Positions 50,449 to 59,172 are shown, counted from the stretch's first letter. The stretch: 64,000 bases of DNA from UTCHB3 sp964625575 (GCA_964625575.1 CAZVBQ010000010.1:31344-95343); one strand, 5' to 3'. Translations and numbers: made by a program. Notes: generated from the sequence alone by a model not told the origin.

Positions 50449-51441
50449 ATGAGCGGAAAAATTGCACTGGTAACAGGCGCAAACGGCTTTGTTGGAAGCC
50501 ACATGGTCGACAGGCTTTTGGCGGAAGGATACACGGTAAGATGCGTAGTAAGAAAGACAAGTGATCTTAAGTGGCTGAACGGTAAACAGGTTGAACTTAT
50601 AAACGCCGGTTTGGGTAACAAGGAAGAATTAAAGAAAGCCCTCGCCGGCTGTTCATTAGTCTTTCACCTCGCCGGAACGGTTAAATCGAAGAGACCCGAG
50701 GGGTACTTCGAGTCAAACGTGGGCAACACCCGCACACTGCTCGACGCGGTTATTGAATCGGGTGCTCCTGTTGAGAAATTTGTTGTCAGCGGATCACAGA
50801 CAGCCGCGGGACCGTCACCGGATGGAGTGCCAATTACCGAAGCGCGGACACCAAATCCGCTAACAACTTACGGAAAAAGCAAACTGGAGCAGGAGAAACT
50901 CGTTCTTTCATACAACGACAAGGTACCGGTCACTGTATTGCGATGCCCCGCGATCTACGGCGAGAGGGATACCGAGGTTGGAATCTTCTTTCAGACATAT
51001 GCCAAAGGCTTGTTCACAAAAGTGGGATTCGGCAAGAAGACGATCTCCCTTCTTCACGTTCATGACGTGGTGAATGGATTATATCTTGCCTCCCAAAGCC
51101 CCAAGACCTCCGGTCAGGTTTACTTCCTGAGCAGTGAAAAAGTTTACACCTGGGATGAAGTGGGCGACATTTCCAAAAAGATATTCGGAAAAGGTGCTTT
51201 CAAGCTCGTTTTCCCGCACTTTATGGTTTACACGGTTTCAGCGATCGCGCAGTTTTTCTCGATGTTCAGCAGCAAGGCAGCCACTCTGAACCTTGAAAAG
51301 GCGAGGGATCTGGTGCAGAGACACTGGGTTACCAGCCCCGCGAAGGCTATGAAAGATTTCGGCTTCCGTCAGGAAGTGAGCCTTGAAGAAGGAATTAAAC
51401 GCACTGTGGCCTGGTATAAAAAAGAGGGCTGGATCAAGTGA
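50449..51441 (+). CDS. NAD-dependent epimerase/dehydratase-family reductase
   Basis: 330 residues, extended short-chain dehydrogenase. N-terminal VTGANGFVGSHMVDRLLAEG with GxxGxxG; catalytic YGKSKLEQEK (YxxxK); VLRCPAIYGERD; a C-terminal hydrophobic stretch (FPHFMVYTVSAIAQFFSMF) that may associate with membrane. Similar to 3-beta-hydroxysteroid dehydrogenase and dihydroflavonol reductase-like proteins. In bacterial ceramide synthesis the reductase CerR belongs to this family; being divergent from an Spt-like gene makes that role plausible. Its stop abuts the stop of the convergent gene with no gap. Confidence 0.78.
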   Translation: MSGKIALVTGANGFVGSHMVDRLLAEGYTVRCVVRKTSDLKWLNGKQVELINAGLGNKEELKKALAGCSLVFHLAGTVKSKRPEGYFESNVGNTRTLLDAVIESGAPVEKFVVSGSQTAAGPSPDGVPITEARTPNPLTTYGKSKLEQEKLVLSYNDKVPVTVLRCPAIYGERDTEVGIFFQTYAKGLFTKVGFGKKTISLLHVHDVVNGLYLASQSPKTSGQVYFLSSEKVYTWDEVGDISKKIFGKGAFKLVFPHFMVYTVSAIAQFFSMFSSKAATLNLEKARDLVQRHWVTSPAKAMKDFGFRQEVSLEEGIKRTVAWYKKEGWIK

Positions 51442-51855
51442 TCAGTTGTTCCGCGCCCCTTCGCCGATCCAGGTTCTGAAACCTTTTATCTGATTGGCGG
51501 TCATACGCGGGTAAGCCGGCGGTGGCATCGGGGTTCCACCAGAGATACCTTCAACCGACCAGACAAGCCGGCTGTTCTGCGGTTCAAAGGGAACCACAAT
51601 GGTAAGGTCGGCAACCGTGTTGAAGTAGTTGGTGAAACTCAGGCCGGCAGCCCTTGACTGATCATCGTGGCAACCTGAAAAGGCACACTTGAGCAGAAGA
51701 ACAGGTTGGATGTGGGCTTGAAATGACACTCCCTTGTCGGGGATCACCACGGCATCCACGTCAGCTTGATTGATGGTATCTTTACAACCGTAAAATAAAG
51801 TTGTAATTGAAAAGAAAAAAAGTGATATTAGCAGATAACTAAAAAATTGTTTCAC
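51442..51855 (-). CDS. Cytochrome c-like lipoprotein with a CX4CH motif
   Basis: 137 residues. Lipoprotein signal with LFYGCKD (Cys near residue 24). The mature part has IQPVLLLKCAFSGCHDDQSRAAGL, where the heme-type site is CAFSGCH (four residues between cysteines rather than two), and ends GGTPMPPPAYPRMTANQIKGFRTWIGEGA, a pattern shared with small cytochrome-like domains in Bacteroidota exported proteins. Heme binding is likely but the CX4CH spacing is unusual. Probable outer-membrane or periplasmic location. Confidence 0.72.
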   Translation of the reverse strand: MKQFFSYLLISLFFFSITTLFYGCKDTINQADVDAVVIPDKGVSFQAHIQPVLLLKCAFSGCHDDQSRAAGLSFTNYFNTVADLTIVVPFEPQNSRLVWSVEGISGGTPMPPPAYPRMTANQIKGFRTWIGEGARNN

Positions 51856-51912
51856 GGGGCTTTTGTTCAGTATTAACGAATTCCAAACCTTAAAATAAAG
51901 AGTCGAGGTACA

Positions 51913-54270
51913 ATGAAAAATGTTAAAATTTTGTTCCTGATCCTTCTTCTGGGACTTTCAACCCTAAGTGCTCAGAACCCGAAAAGGGAGTTCAGGGGCG
52001 CCTGGATAGCGACAGTGACCAATCTTGATTGGCCAATAACACGCGGAACAAACGCCACCCAGCAGAAAAAAGAGCTCATTACCCTTCTTGATTCGCTGAA
52101 ATCAGCCGGGATCAACGCGGTTATCTTTCAGATAAGAAGTGAATGCGACGCGATGTACCCTTCAGCTCTCGAACCATGGTCTTACTGGCTTACAGGTCAG
52201 CAGGGGCTCGCTCCCAGTTATGATCCCCTTCAATTCGCCATTGAAGAAGCTCATAAACGGGGGATGGAACTTCACGCATGGTTCAACCCTTACAGGGCAG
52301 AGCGTTCAGTCGGCAGCTACACTCTCGCCCCGACTCACGTGCTTGTCGAGAATCCTGAATGGGCTTTAAGGATCGGTAACATCAGGTTCCTTAATCCCGG
52401 ACTTCCGGCCGTCAGGGACTATGTGCTCTCCGTGATCCTCGATGTGGTGAAGCGTTACGATGTTGACGGTATCCACATGGATGACTATTTCTATCCCTAT
52501 CCGCCTGATAACATCACAACGCAGGATACTGCAACTTTCAGGCTTTATCCGCTGGGATTCACGAATATCAACGACTGGCGCCGCAACAACATCAACCTGC
52601 TGATTAAGGCGATAAACGACAGTTCCCATTTCTACAAGCCACACGTAAAGTTCGGCATGAGCCCATTCGGCATCTGGAAAAATGGTGTACCGCCGGGTAT
52701 AACCGGACTTGACGCCTACAGCTCGATTTATTGCGATGCCATCAACTGGCTGCAGAACAAGGCTGTTGACTATCTTACCCCGCAGCTTTACTGGCCATTT
52801 GGCGGGTCACAGGACTACGGTAAACTGATGCCTTGGTGGGCTGATTCGGTTGCCCGCAACGGCCGCCACTTCTACCCCGGACAGGCGACCTACAGGATCC
52901 CGAACTGGAGCAACGCGAGTGAGATACACAATCAGATCCGCGCCAACAGATCGAACCCCAAAACACAGGGTGGTGTGTTCTACAGATCAACTGATATCAT
53001 CTCGAACTTCAAAGGATTTGCAGATTCGCTTAAACAGAATTTATTCAGCACAGTGGCGCTGCTTCCACAGATGAACTGGAAGGATATTGTAGTGCCGAAC
53101 GCGCCACAGAACCTCCACTTCGAAAGAGTGCCCGGAACGGGTACGTCAGCACTGATCTGGGACAAACCAAGTCCGGCACCTGATGGTGACACTGCCTCGA
53201 GATATGTGGTTTATAAATTTACCACGCCCAACCCTGCTCCGCAAGACTATGAGAACAGCGCTAACATAGTTGACGTTTATGGCAGCCGTGAGGCAAGGCC
53301 AAAGCCTGCTTCTGTTCCGGTAACTTATTATTTCGCGGTAACTTCGCTCGACAGAAACTACAACGAGAGTCTTCCCAGCAGTATAGTTCAGGTTGCGCCG
53401 CTGGCGTCGCCCGTTCTTGCAAGCCCGTCAAATGGCGCTGGTGGTCAGCGTGACACAGTAACTGTTCGCTGGAACTACCTCATGGGAGCCTCAAACTACA
53501 CAATTCAGGTGGGTGAGGATCCGTCATTTGATTCTTTGATCATCTTCGGCGCAAGCGCGTTAACCGATACTTCGGCGATGTTCGCAAACCTGAAAGGTGA
53601 AAAGACTTACTACTGGCGCGTAAGGGCGGAAAATGCCGCGGGAATTGGTGCCTGGTCGGCCCCGTTCTCCTTCACAACCGCTACCCCGGCTGCTCCACAG
53701 TTGCTTTACCCGGCTGATAAAACCACCAACGTCGGACTCGATTCAATTCTCGTTTGGGGAAAGAACCCGGTGGCAACCTCATACGGCATTCAGCTTTCAA
53801 GCACAAACGTGTTTGACCCCGGTTCGCTGGTTATAAATGTTACCAACCACCCCGATACCACGATCGCGTTCAACGGTCTGACCCTTAATAAAATTTATTA
53901 TTGGAGAGTTAAAGGAATAAACTCTTTCGGTCAGGGTCAGTGGTCAGATGCTTTCAGGTTCAAAACCAAAGTTACCACTGATATCGAAAAAGAAGAAGGT
54001 GTGCCTTCGGATTTCGTTCTTTCGCAGAACTATCCGAATCCCTTCAATCCGGTGACCACAATCCGTTTCGAGATTCCGCAGGCATCGCAGATCAACCTCA
54101 AGGTGTTTGACGCCACCGGAATAGAAGTCGCCACTCTCGCCGAAGGTTATTACGCCGCGGGCATTTACAGTGTAAAATTCGATGCAACACAGCTTCCTTC
54201 AGGAATGTACATCTACAAACTTGAGGCGGGGAACAGATCGTTCACCAAAAAGTTGATGCTTATTAAGTAA
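51913..54270 (+). CDS. GHL10-family glycosidase-like protein with FN3-type domains and T9SS sorting domain
   Basis: 785 residues. Signal peptide ending TLSAQ; residues ~25-385 are a glycosyl-hydrolase-like 10 (DUF187) domain: REFRGAWIATVTNLDWPITRG, FQIRSECDAMYPS, VKRYDVDGIHMDDYFYPYP. Then an FN3 domain (NAPQNLHFERV) and two similar beta-sandwich repeats (both with 'YYWRVRA/YYWRVKG' strands). The last ~80 residues are a type A type IX secretion sorting domain (FVLSQNYPNPFNPVTTIRF ... SGMYIYKLEAGNRSFTKKLMLIK). Secreted and surface-attached; glycan substrate unknown. Confidence 0.9.
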   Translation: MKNVKILFLILLLGLSTLSAQNPKREFRGAWIATVTNLDWPITRGTNATQQKKELITLLDSLKSAGINAVIFQIRSECDAMYPSALEPWSYWLTGQQGLAPSYDPLQFAIEEAHKRGMELHAWFNPYRAERSVGSYTLAPTHVLVENPEWALRIGNIRFLNPGLPAVRDYVLSVILDVVKRYDVDGIHMDDYFYPYPPDNITTQDTATFRLYPLGFTNINDWRRNNINLLIKAINDSSHFYKPHVKFGMSPFGIWKNGVPPGITGLDAYSSIYCDAINWLQNKAVDYLTPQLYWPFGGSQDYGKLMPWWADSVARNGRHFYPGQATYRIPNWSNASEIHNQIRANRSNPKTQGGVFYRSTDIISNFKGFADSLKQNLFSTVALLPQMNWKDIVVPNAPQNLHFERVPGTGTSALIWDKPSPAPDGDTASRYVVYKFTTPNPAPQDYENSANIVDVYGSREARPKPASVPVTYYFAVTSLDRNYNESLPSSIVQVAPLASPVLASPSNGAGGQRDTVTVRWNYLMGASNYTIQVGEDPSFDSLIIFGASALTDTSAMFANLKGEKTYYWRVRAENAAGIGAWSAPFSFTTATPAAPQLLYPADKTTNVGLDSILVWGKNPVATSYGIQLSSTNVFDPGSLVINVTNHPDTTIAFNGLTLNKIYYWRVKGINSFGQGQWSDAFRFKTKVTTDIEKEEGVPSDFVLSQNYPNPFNPVTTIRFEIPQASQINLKVFDATGIEVATLAEGYYAAGIYSVKFDATQLPSGMYIYKLEAGNRSFTKKLMLIK

Positions 54271-54292
54271 AACTCGAAAGAGTTTGAGCTTT

Positions 54293-54360
54293 GGTACTCC
54301 GGTACTTCGGAACTTTGGTTAAACCGGAGTACTGAAGTACTGAGCTACCGAGGTTCCGGA
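54293..54360. repeat. Inverted octamer array abutting a start codon
   Basis: Exact period 8: GGTACTCC, GGTACTTC, GGAACTTT, GGTTAAAC, CGGAGTAC, TGAAGTAC, TGAGCTAC, CGAGGTTC, then CGGA and the ATG at 54361. The first units are reverse complements of the later ones, so 54293-54318 can pair with 54324-54349 (18 Watson-Crick and about five G-U pairs of 26) around a TTAAA loop. A small hairpin AAACTC-GAAA-GAGTTT (54270-54285) precedes it. The array is the whole 5' leader of the porin-like gene. Confidence 0.88.
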
Positions 54361-55002
54361 ATGAAAAAATCACTCTATTTATTGCTGTTTATTACCTCCG
54401 TCTCGTTCGCGCAGGCGGGATTTGGTGTTGAGGCGGGCCTCGCCAAAACAGGATTTGCCTCCCTCTCCACCCATCAGGGATCCGATCTGCTCGGTCCCTT
54501 CTTTAATGTTTACAATGATGTGCAGATCGGGAGCATACTTTACATTACCCCTCAGATCGGTTACTCAAAACGTGGCGGAAACCTTTCACCCCTGCTGAGT
54601 TATGTCCCCCCTGCCAATCTGACACCAAAGATCACAAAAGCTGAATATTCGCTCAACTATATAGATCTTTCACTTCTTCTTAAAGCAAGATTATCGTCAC
54701 CCGAAGCTCATCTCATGTTCATGGTGTTCGGAGGACCGACGCTAAATTACTTCGCGGGTGGCAAGGTTAAGCTTTCTTACGCCGGGAACGCGCCGGGTGT
54801 GGAGAAGGACGCTGACGGGATATCGACTGTGGGAATTGGCGCCACTTTCGGCGCGGGTTTGGGAGTTCATGCCCCCGGAGGACTGATCGAGTTCAGATCG
54901 GTGATCTTCACTCAGTTCACTTCTTCTGTTGAATCAAACACCGGTTTAGACCTCAGAAATATCAGCCAAGGGCTAAGTATCACTTGGCACCTTGACCTTT
55001 AA
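54361..55002 (+). CDS. Outer-membrane beta-barrel protein (porin-like, PorT-type)
   Basis: 213 residues. Signal peptide to about residue 20 (VSFAQA). Alternating hydrophobic strands fit a small barrel (FGVEAGLAKTGFASL; LYITPQIGYSKRGG; YIDLSLLLKARL; LMFMVFGGPTLNYF; IGATFGAGLGVHA; QGLSITWHLDL). Such outer-membrane beta-barrel domains are common in Bacteroidota; no function can be assigned. The gene is bracketed exactly by two octamer repeat arrays, one ending at its ATG and the other starting at its stop. Confidence 0.8.
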   Translation: MKKSLYLLLFITSVSFAQAGFGVEAGLAKTGFASLSTHQGSDLLGPFFNVYNDVQIGSILYITPQIGYSKRGGNLSPLLSYVPPANLTPKITKAEYSLNYIDLSLLLKARLSSPEAHLMFMVFGGPTLNYFAGGKVKLSYAGNAPGVEKDADGISTVGIGATFGAGLGVHAPGGLIEFRSVIFTQFTSSVESNTGLDLRNISQGLSITWHLDL

Positions 55003-55137
55003 GAACTTCAGAACTTCAGAACTACAGAACTTCAGTACTTCAGAACTACAGAACTTCAGTACTTCAGAACTACAGAACTACAATTATACCGGAGTACCGA
55101 AGCACCGAAGTACAGGAGTACCGTAGTACCGCAGTTC
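55002..55137. repeat. 17-unit octamer array filling a convergent gap stop-to-stop
   Basis: Seventeen consecutive 8-bp units: ten of AGAACTTC/AGAACTAC/AGTACTTC type (55002-55081), AATTATAC, then CGGAGTAC, CGAAGCAC, CGAAGTAC, AGGAGTAC, CGTAGTAC, CGCAGTTC (55090-55137). The last block is the reverse complement type of the first, with an AT-rich unit between, as in the array at 54293. It starts at the last base of one stop codon and ends at the base before the opposite stop codon (55138). No other sequence lies in the gap. Confidence 0.9.
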
Positions 55138-56616
55138 TTACTTAAACCCAGCAACCAGCATTTTGAGGTAACTCTCTTTAAGCGCGATCTTTTCAGAGGC
55201 GGATTTGCTTAATGTGCCCGCTTTTTTCTTTCCCTTTTCGAGAAGTTCAGTGTAGTGGGTGAGATACAGCCAGGCATTATCGCCGTCGTTCCTGAGTATC
55301 GAGTAACATCCGAGGAGGAGAGGGGCATCGGCTTCAAACAGGGATTTGTTTGAGTGCCCCGCGGCACGGTCGAGGCGCGCGTAAGCTGAGTCAAGATTTC
55401 CGTTTTTGAGATCCAAAGCACCGTTATAGAGTGCAGTGTAATAAGCGAGTGAGTTCAAGGCATCGGTTTCGAGGCTGTTCTGCCTGACAAAAAGAGTATC
55501 CCTTCCCGTGGCAGCCGACTGCAGAATAACTTCAATGGTTTCGTAAACCACTGTTTTTAAGGTATCTGTCAAGTGGAGCACGGGAGGCTTTGTGAGTTCC
55601 TCACTTATTTTCGCGGCGTTTGGGTTCGGTGTCGTGCCAAAAATGGAACCTTTGAAAACATAGAGAAGTCCGCCCGCGGTAATGGTTATTATCAGCAGGA
55701 TAAGGAAAATATTCAATATCGAAAGTGAAGGTTTTCTGCTTTTCTCTCTCATCAGGTTATCAGCAGTGGTATCGGCAATTGTTTCAGAGCCTTTAAGAAT
55801 GGCGGTAACCTTCACCCTGGGCCCTTGGTCGACACGTGAAGCTTCAGCCGGCACATCAAACTTTTTCCCTTGATCATTCGCGAGCCTGGTCATGATCGCG
55901 CGGAGGTCGTGGATCATCTCGGAAGCGTCGTTGTATCCTGTTGTGCTTATGTCAACCGCTTTATGGATGACATCCATCAAGTCACCGGGAATGCTGGCGG
56001 GCCTGACTTGGAGAATCTTGGAAAAGGCGAGATTGGTTTGCAGAAGCGTATCCTGATTCAGAAGCCGGAAGAGGATAGCGCCACATCTGGCAACATCCCT
56101 GGTTTTTGCCTGGTGGAGGTCTTCAGGATCAAGCTCAAACCGCCCGGCAGCTTTCAGGTTTTCAAAGTGAACAAGCCAGTTGCCCCCGATTTTCACCTTT
56201 TTCCCCTGCATGAAGAATACCACACTTTCATCGAGGAAACCCACGGCATAACCAATGTTGTGGAGCTCTTCAAGCGCCTCCAAAACGGGAAGCACCACTT
56301 CGATCGCGCGCGGGGGGTCAAGCGGGCGGTTAAGGGTGTAAAAATATTCGAACAATGTGCCCGTTCCGGCCGGTTCAGTTACAACATGGAGACGGCCGTT
56401 CTCATAAAAGAGATCGAAAACCTTCATTACCGACTCAAAACCAAGTTTCCGAAGCTTTTTCAGAGGATCAAGCGATACGGCATCGATTTCCGTCTTCGAG
56501 ACAAAAACCAACACTTTCATACCCAGGGTTGAATGCTCACCGTCGAAATAGTCGAAGTCACCCCATGATCCTTTTTTCAGGGAGAGGGTATAGTTACCGG
56601 CGTTAAAAGTTTCCAT
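55138..56616 (-). CDS. Membrane-anchored protein pseudokinase (SCY1-like), with periplasmic helical domain
   Basis: 492 residues. Residues ~8-250 have a protein-kinase-like layout: LGMKVLVFVSK, then KKLRKLGFESVMKVFDLFYE and LHVVTEPAG as N-lobe/hinge, and a C-lobe. The catalytic loop expected near residue 125 reads YAVGFLDESVVFF instead of HRDxKxxN, and the DFG site reads KIGGNW. The ATP-binding Gly loop is not recognisable. One membrane segment (~298-321) leads to a ~170-residue helical extracytoplasmic part. The gene lies 55 bp after lptG on the same strand, so it may be co-transcribed with LPS export genes. Confidence 0.78.
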   Translation of the reverse strand: METFNAGNYTLSLKKGSWGDFDYFDGEHSTLGMKVLVFVSKTEIDAVSLDPLKKLRKLGFESVMKVFDLFYENGRLHVVTEPAGTGTLFEYFYTLNRPLDPPRAIEVVLPVLEALEELHNIGYAVGFLDESVVFFMQGKKVKIGGNWLVHFENLKAAGRFELDPEDLHQAKTRDVARCGAILFRLLNQDTLLQTNLAFSKILQVRPASIPGDLMDVIHKAVDISTTGYNDASEMIHDLRAIMTRLANDQGKKFDVPAEASRVDQGPRVKVTAILKGSETIADTTADNLMREKSRKPSLSILNIFLILLIITITAGGLLYVFKGSIFGTTPNPNAAKISEELTKPPVLHLTDTLKTVVYETIEVILQSAATGRDTLFVRQNSLETDALNSLAYYTALYNGALDLKNGNLDSAYARLDRAAGHSNKSLFEADAPLLLGCYSILRNDGDNAWLYLTHYTELLEKGKKKAGTLSKSASEKIALKESYLKMLVAGFK

Positions 56617-56671
56617 AATTATTGTTCACTTTTTTGCTAAAAATAAGAAAAAAGCATGAGATTGAGAAATC

Positions 56672-57757
56672 TCACCCTCTGATGCGTGTCATGTTAAAGA
56701 GTGCCGCGGCAAGGAAGATCAGGTTTACGAGCCAGGCGGTGAGAAGCGGGTCGAGCGAGCCGTTTTTGCCGAGCGCGGTAACTATCTGCATAATACTCAA
56801 GTAAATGAACGTAACGAGTATATTGATCCCGAATTGCAGGGCGATGCCTGTACGCCTTTTAACGGTGGAGATCGGGAGTCCGAATACAATTATTATTATC
56901 GCGGTGAAGGGGAAAGCGAAACGGCCGTAATATTCAATTTCAGCCCTTTGCGAGTCGTATCCCGCGTCACGAGTGTCTTTAATCAACTTCTTTAGTTGGG
57001 GGTTGGTAAGAATTTCGAGTTTCTGTTGTTTTACCTGCAAGTCTTCCGGGGTGAACTTGATGTTCTTTATCTCCATCTTTTCGAAGTGGTCGAGCTTGTC
57101 ATTCAGTTCACCAAAAACACGGATCGTCCCGTTGTAAGCGGTCCAAACTTTCTTTTTCGGGTTGTACTGTAATTTTTCCGTATCGATCCTTTTGGTCATT
57201 TTGATCGAGTTGGAGGTATCATAGAACTGAATGCCTGTTTTGTACGCCTCGAGGTTCTCGCTGTTGTAGTAGAAAATACTGATTATCTTGTCGGGTGGAT
57301 CCTGAAAGAAGAGGTTGCTGATAACCGATGCTTCCCCTTTTTTCAGGTACTGTGACTCAATTTCCGCCTTCCTGACGTTCGCTTCGGGTACCACGTAACC
57401 GCCGAACCAGAAGATGAGCCCTGAGATCAGAACGCAGACGGTAATGAAGGGCATCATGAATCTGTATATCGAAATACCGCTTGATTTTATCGCCGTAAGT
57501 TCATTGTTGTTCGACATTTTACCCGCGGTGAACAAGCCGCCGAACAACACCGCCACGGGGATCATCAGTTTGATTATGTCGGGGATGAACACCATGTAAT
57601 ACTCAATTATCATCAACCCTGTCAGGTTGTTATCGATAAAATTATCGAGTTTTTCCATCAGATCGATGATAACAAAAAGGGCTGTAAACGCGAGCAATCC
57701 GTAAAAAATGGAGGCTATAAAGCTCTTGATTATGTAGCGGTCAAGAATCTTGTACAT
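56672..57757 (-). CDS. lptG: LptG-like LPS export permease (YjgP/YjgQ family)
   Basis: 361 residues: two N-terminal membrane segments, a periplasmic beta-jellyroll-like region, and C-terminal membrane segments (FPFTAIIIIVFGLPISTVKRRTG). N-terminal LDRYIIKSFIASIFYGLLAF is typical of the family. With LptB and LptF it forms the ABC transporter that extracts LPS from the inner membrane. It overlaps the upstream lptF by 17 bases. F versus G is assigned from order only. Confidence 0.88.
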   Translation of the reverse strand: MYKILDRYIIKSFIASIFYGLLAFTALFVIIDLMEKLDNFIDNNLTGLMIIEYYMVFIPDIIKLMIPVAVLFGGLFTAGKMSNNNELTAIKSSGISIYRFMMPFITVCVLISGLIFWFGGYVVPEANVRKAEIESQYLKKGEASVISNLFFQDPPDKIISIFYYNSENLEAYKTGIQFYDTSNSIKMTKRIDTEKLQYNPKKKVWTAYNGTIRVFGELNDKLDHFEKMEIKNIKFTPEDLQVKQQKLEILTNPQLKKLIKDTRDAGYDSQRAEIEYYGRFAFPFTAIIIIVFGLPISTVKRRTGIALQFGINILVTFIYLSIMQIVTALGKNGSLDPLLTAWLVNLIFLAAALFNMTRIRG

Positions 57758-59108
57758 ATTCCTCCTCTCTTCTGAACTTTTTTGGGATCAGGCGCTGTAG
57801 GAACGAGAGATCGATCGTGGTGTTGTCCCTTATCGAGCGGAAGAACAGGTAGGCTCCCGAGGCCGCGAGAAGGAAATTAGCCGCCCACATTCCAATGAAA
57901 GGGGAGAGGAAACCACGGTCGGCGAGCTTCTCACCACCGATCAGGAACGACCAGTAGAGCAGGAAAAAGAACAAACTTATACTTGCCGCGGCACCGAATC
58001 CACCCCTGCGTGTCATCATGCCGAGAGGCACACCGAGGAGGAGGAAAACCACGCAAGCGGCGGGGATCGAATATTTTTTCTCCACTTCCACGCGGTAGGC
58101 ATAAATCTGGGAGATCAGGTAATTCTGGGCTGCAAGTGTTGTTTCAATAGTGTTGATCTGCTGCTGCACCCTTCCTTCAAGCCGCATGGCCCACTGTTCA
58201 GTGCCTGTGTCACCCGGATTCATTGCCGGAACCGAGGCGCCGGCGGAGTCGCCATAGAAGAAGGGGAGGGCGAGCCGCTTCATAATTGAAACGTGCTCCT
58301 CAAAAACCTTCCGGAGGCTGTCTGCCCTCTCTTCGAGCTCTGCGATACTTAATTCACGGTCGGAGCGGTAGTTATCAGTGATCTTTTTTAGTGAGAACTG
58401 CTCCGAGTTCATTAGCAGCATGTGCTTCGAAAATTTCAGTCGCCTGTAGAACCCTTCGGCGCCCTGTTCATGAATTTCACCCTCGTAAAGGTTCATGAGC
58501 AGCTTCGATCTGTCTTCATTAAAATTAAGGTCGCCCCGCTTGGCGGTCAGGATGTTAACAGTGCCGTTCCTGCTGTTGTCGTAGATCTTAACATTAACCA
58601 ATTTGTTTGAGTCCTGCGTTATCTTCTCCGCGAGTATGGCATAGCCGTTGATATCGGTCATGAAAACGTTTGGGACAATCGAAAGCGCGGGACGTGTAGC
58701 CGTTATCTCCCACATCAGGTTCTTGGTTTTGTGGTTGGCATCGGGCAGCACTTCGTTATTGAAATAGATCAGAAACCAGACCAACCCGGCGGCGAGGATG
58801 AAGGGGATGACTGTCAGCTTGTAAAGGCTCAACCCGGCGGCGCGTATCGCGGTTATCTCGTTGTTTTGGGCGAGACCTCCGAACGCCATGAGTGTGGCCA
58901 CCAGAACCGACATCGGCACCACCAGAACCATCATCCATGCGAGGTTGTATACGATCAGTTGAATGATGAGGGTGGTCTCTATTCCCTTGCCTATAAGCTG
59001 CTCTGAGAACCGCATAAGGAACTGGAGAATAAATATGGAAAAGAGGGAAAAAACCGAGAAAAAGAACGGAATGAAGAACTTCCTCGCGATGTATAAACTT
59101 AAGATCAT
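57741..59108 (-). CDS. lptF: LptF-like LPS export permease (YjgP/YjgQ family)
   Basis: 455 residues, longer than LptG owing to an inserted periplasmic helical segment (residues ~235-345 with KQ/ER-rich and DSAGASVPAMNPGDTGTEQ parts). Conserved MVLVVPMSVLVATLMAFGGLAQNNEITAIRAAG is the LptF/G coupling-helix region that contacts LptB. C-terminal membrane segments include VVFLLLGVPLGMMTRRGGFG. First gene of a minus-strand group lptF-lptG-pseudokinase. Confidence 0.9.
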   Translation of the reverse strand: MILSLYIARKFFIPFFFSVFSLFSIFILQFLMRFSEQLIGKGIETTLIIQLIVYNLAWMMVLVVPMSVLVATLMAFGGLAQNNEITAIRAAGLSLYKLTVIPFILAAGLVWFLIYFNNEVLPDANHKTKNLMWEITATRPALSIVPNVFMTDINGYAILAEKITQDSNKLVNVKIYDNSRNGTVNILTAKRGDLNFNEDRSKLLMNLYEGEIHEQGAEGFYRRLKFSKHMLLMNSEQFSLKKITDNYRSDRELSIAELEERADSLRKVFEEHVSIMKRLALPFFYGDSAGASVPAMNPGDTGTEQWAMRLEGRVQQQINTIETTLAAQNYLISQIYAYRVEVEKKYSIPAACVVFLLLGVPLGMMTRRGGFGAAASISLFFFLLYWSFLIGGEKLADRGFLSPFIGMWAANFLLAASGAYLFFRSIRDNTTIDLSFLQRLIPKKFRREEEYVQDS

Positions 59109-59156
59109 TTCTGCCTTACAGGCTGCTCCATATTTTTTCTAACGGGGGAATCTGCT

Positions 59157-59164
59157 TAACTTTG
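59157..59164 (+). promoter_or_regulatory. Bacteroidota-type -7 promoter box, possibly leaderless transcript
   Basis: TAACTTTG is a perfect match to TAnnTTTG and ends eight bases before the ATG at 59173. No Shine-Dalgarno sequence lies between. The -33 region is only T-rich. If used, transcription would start within a few bases of the ATG. Confidence 0.4.
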
Positions 59165-59172
59165 TATTTTAA

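Noticed and set aside
55002..55137. CRISPR array
   Set aside because: Repeats are 8 bp and contiguous, with no spacers of 25-40 bp and no cas genes in the window.
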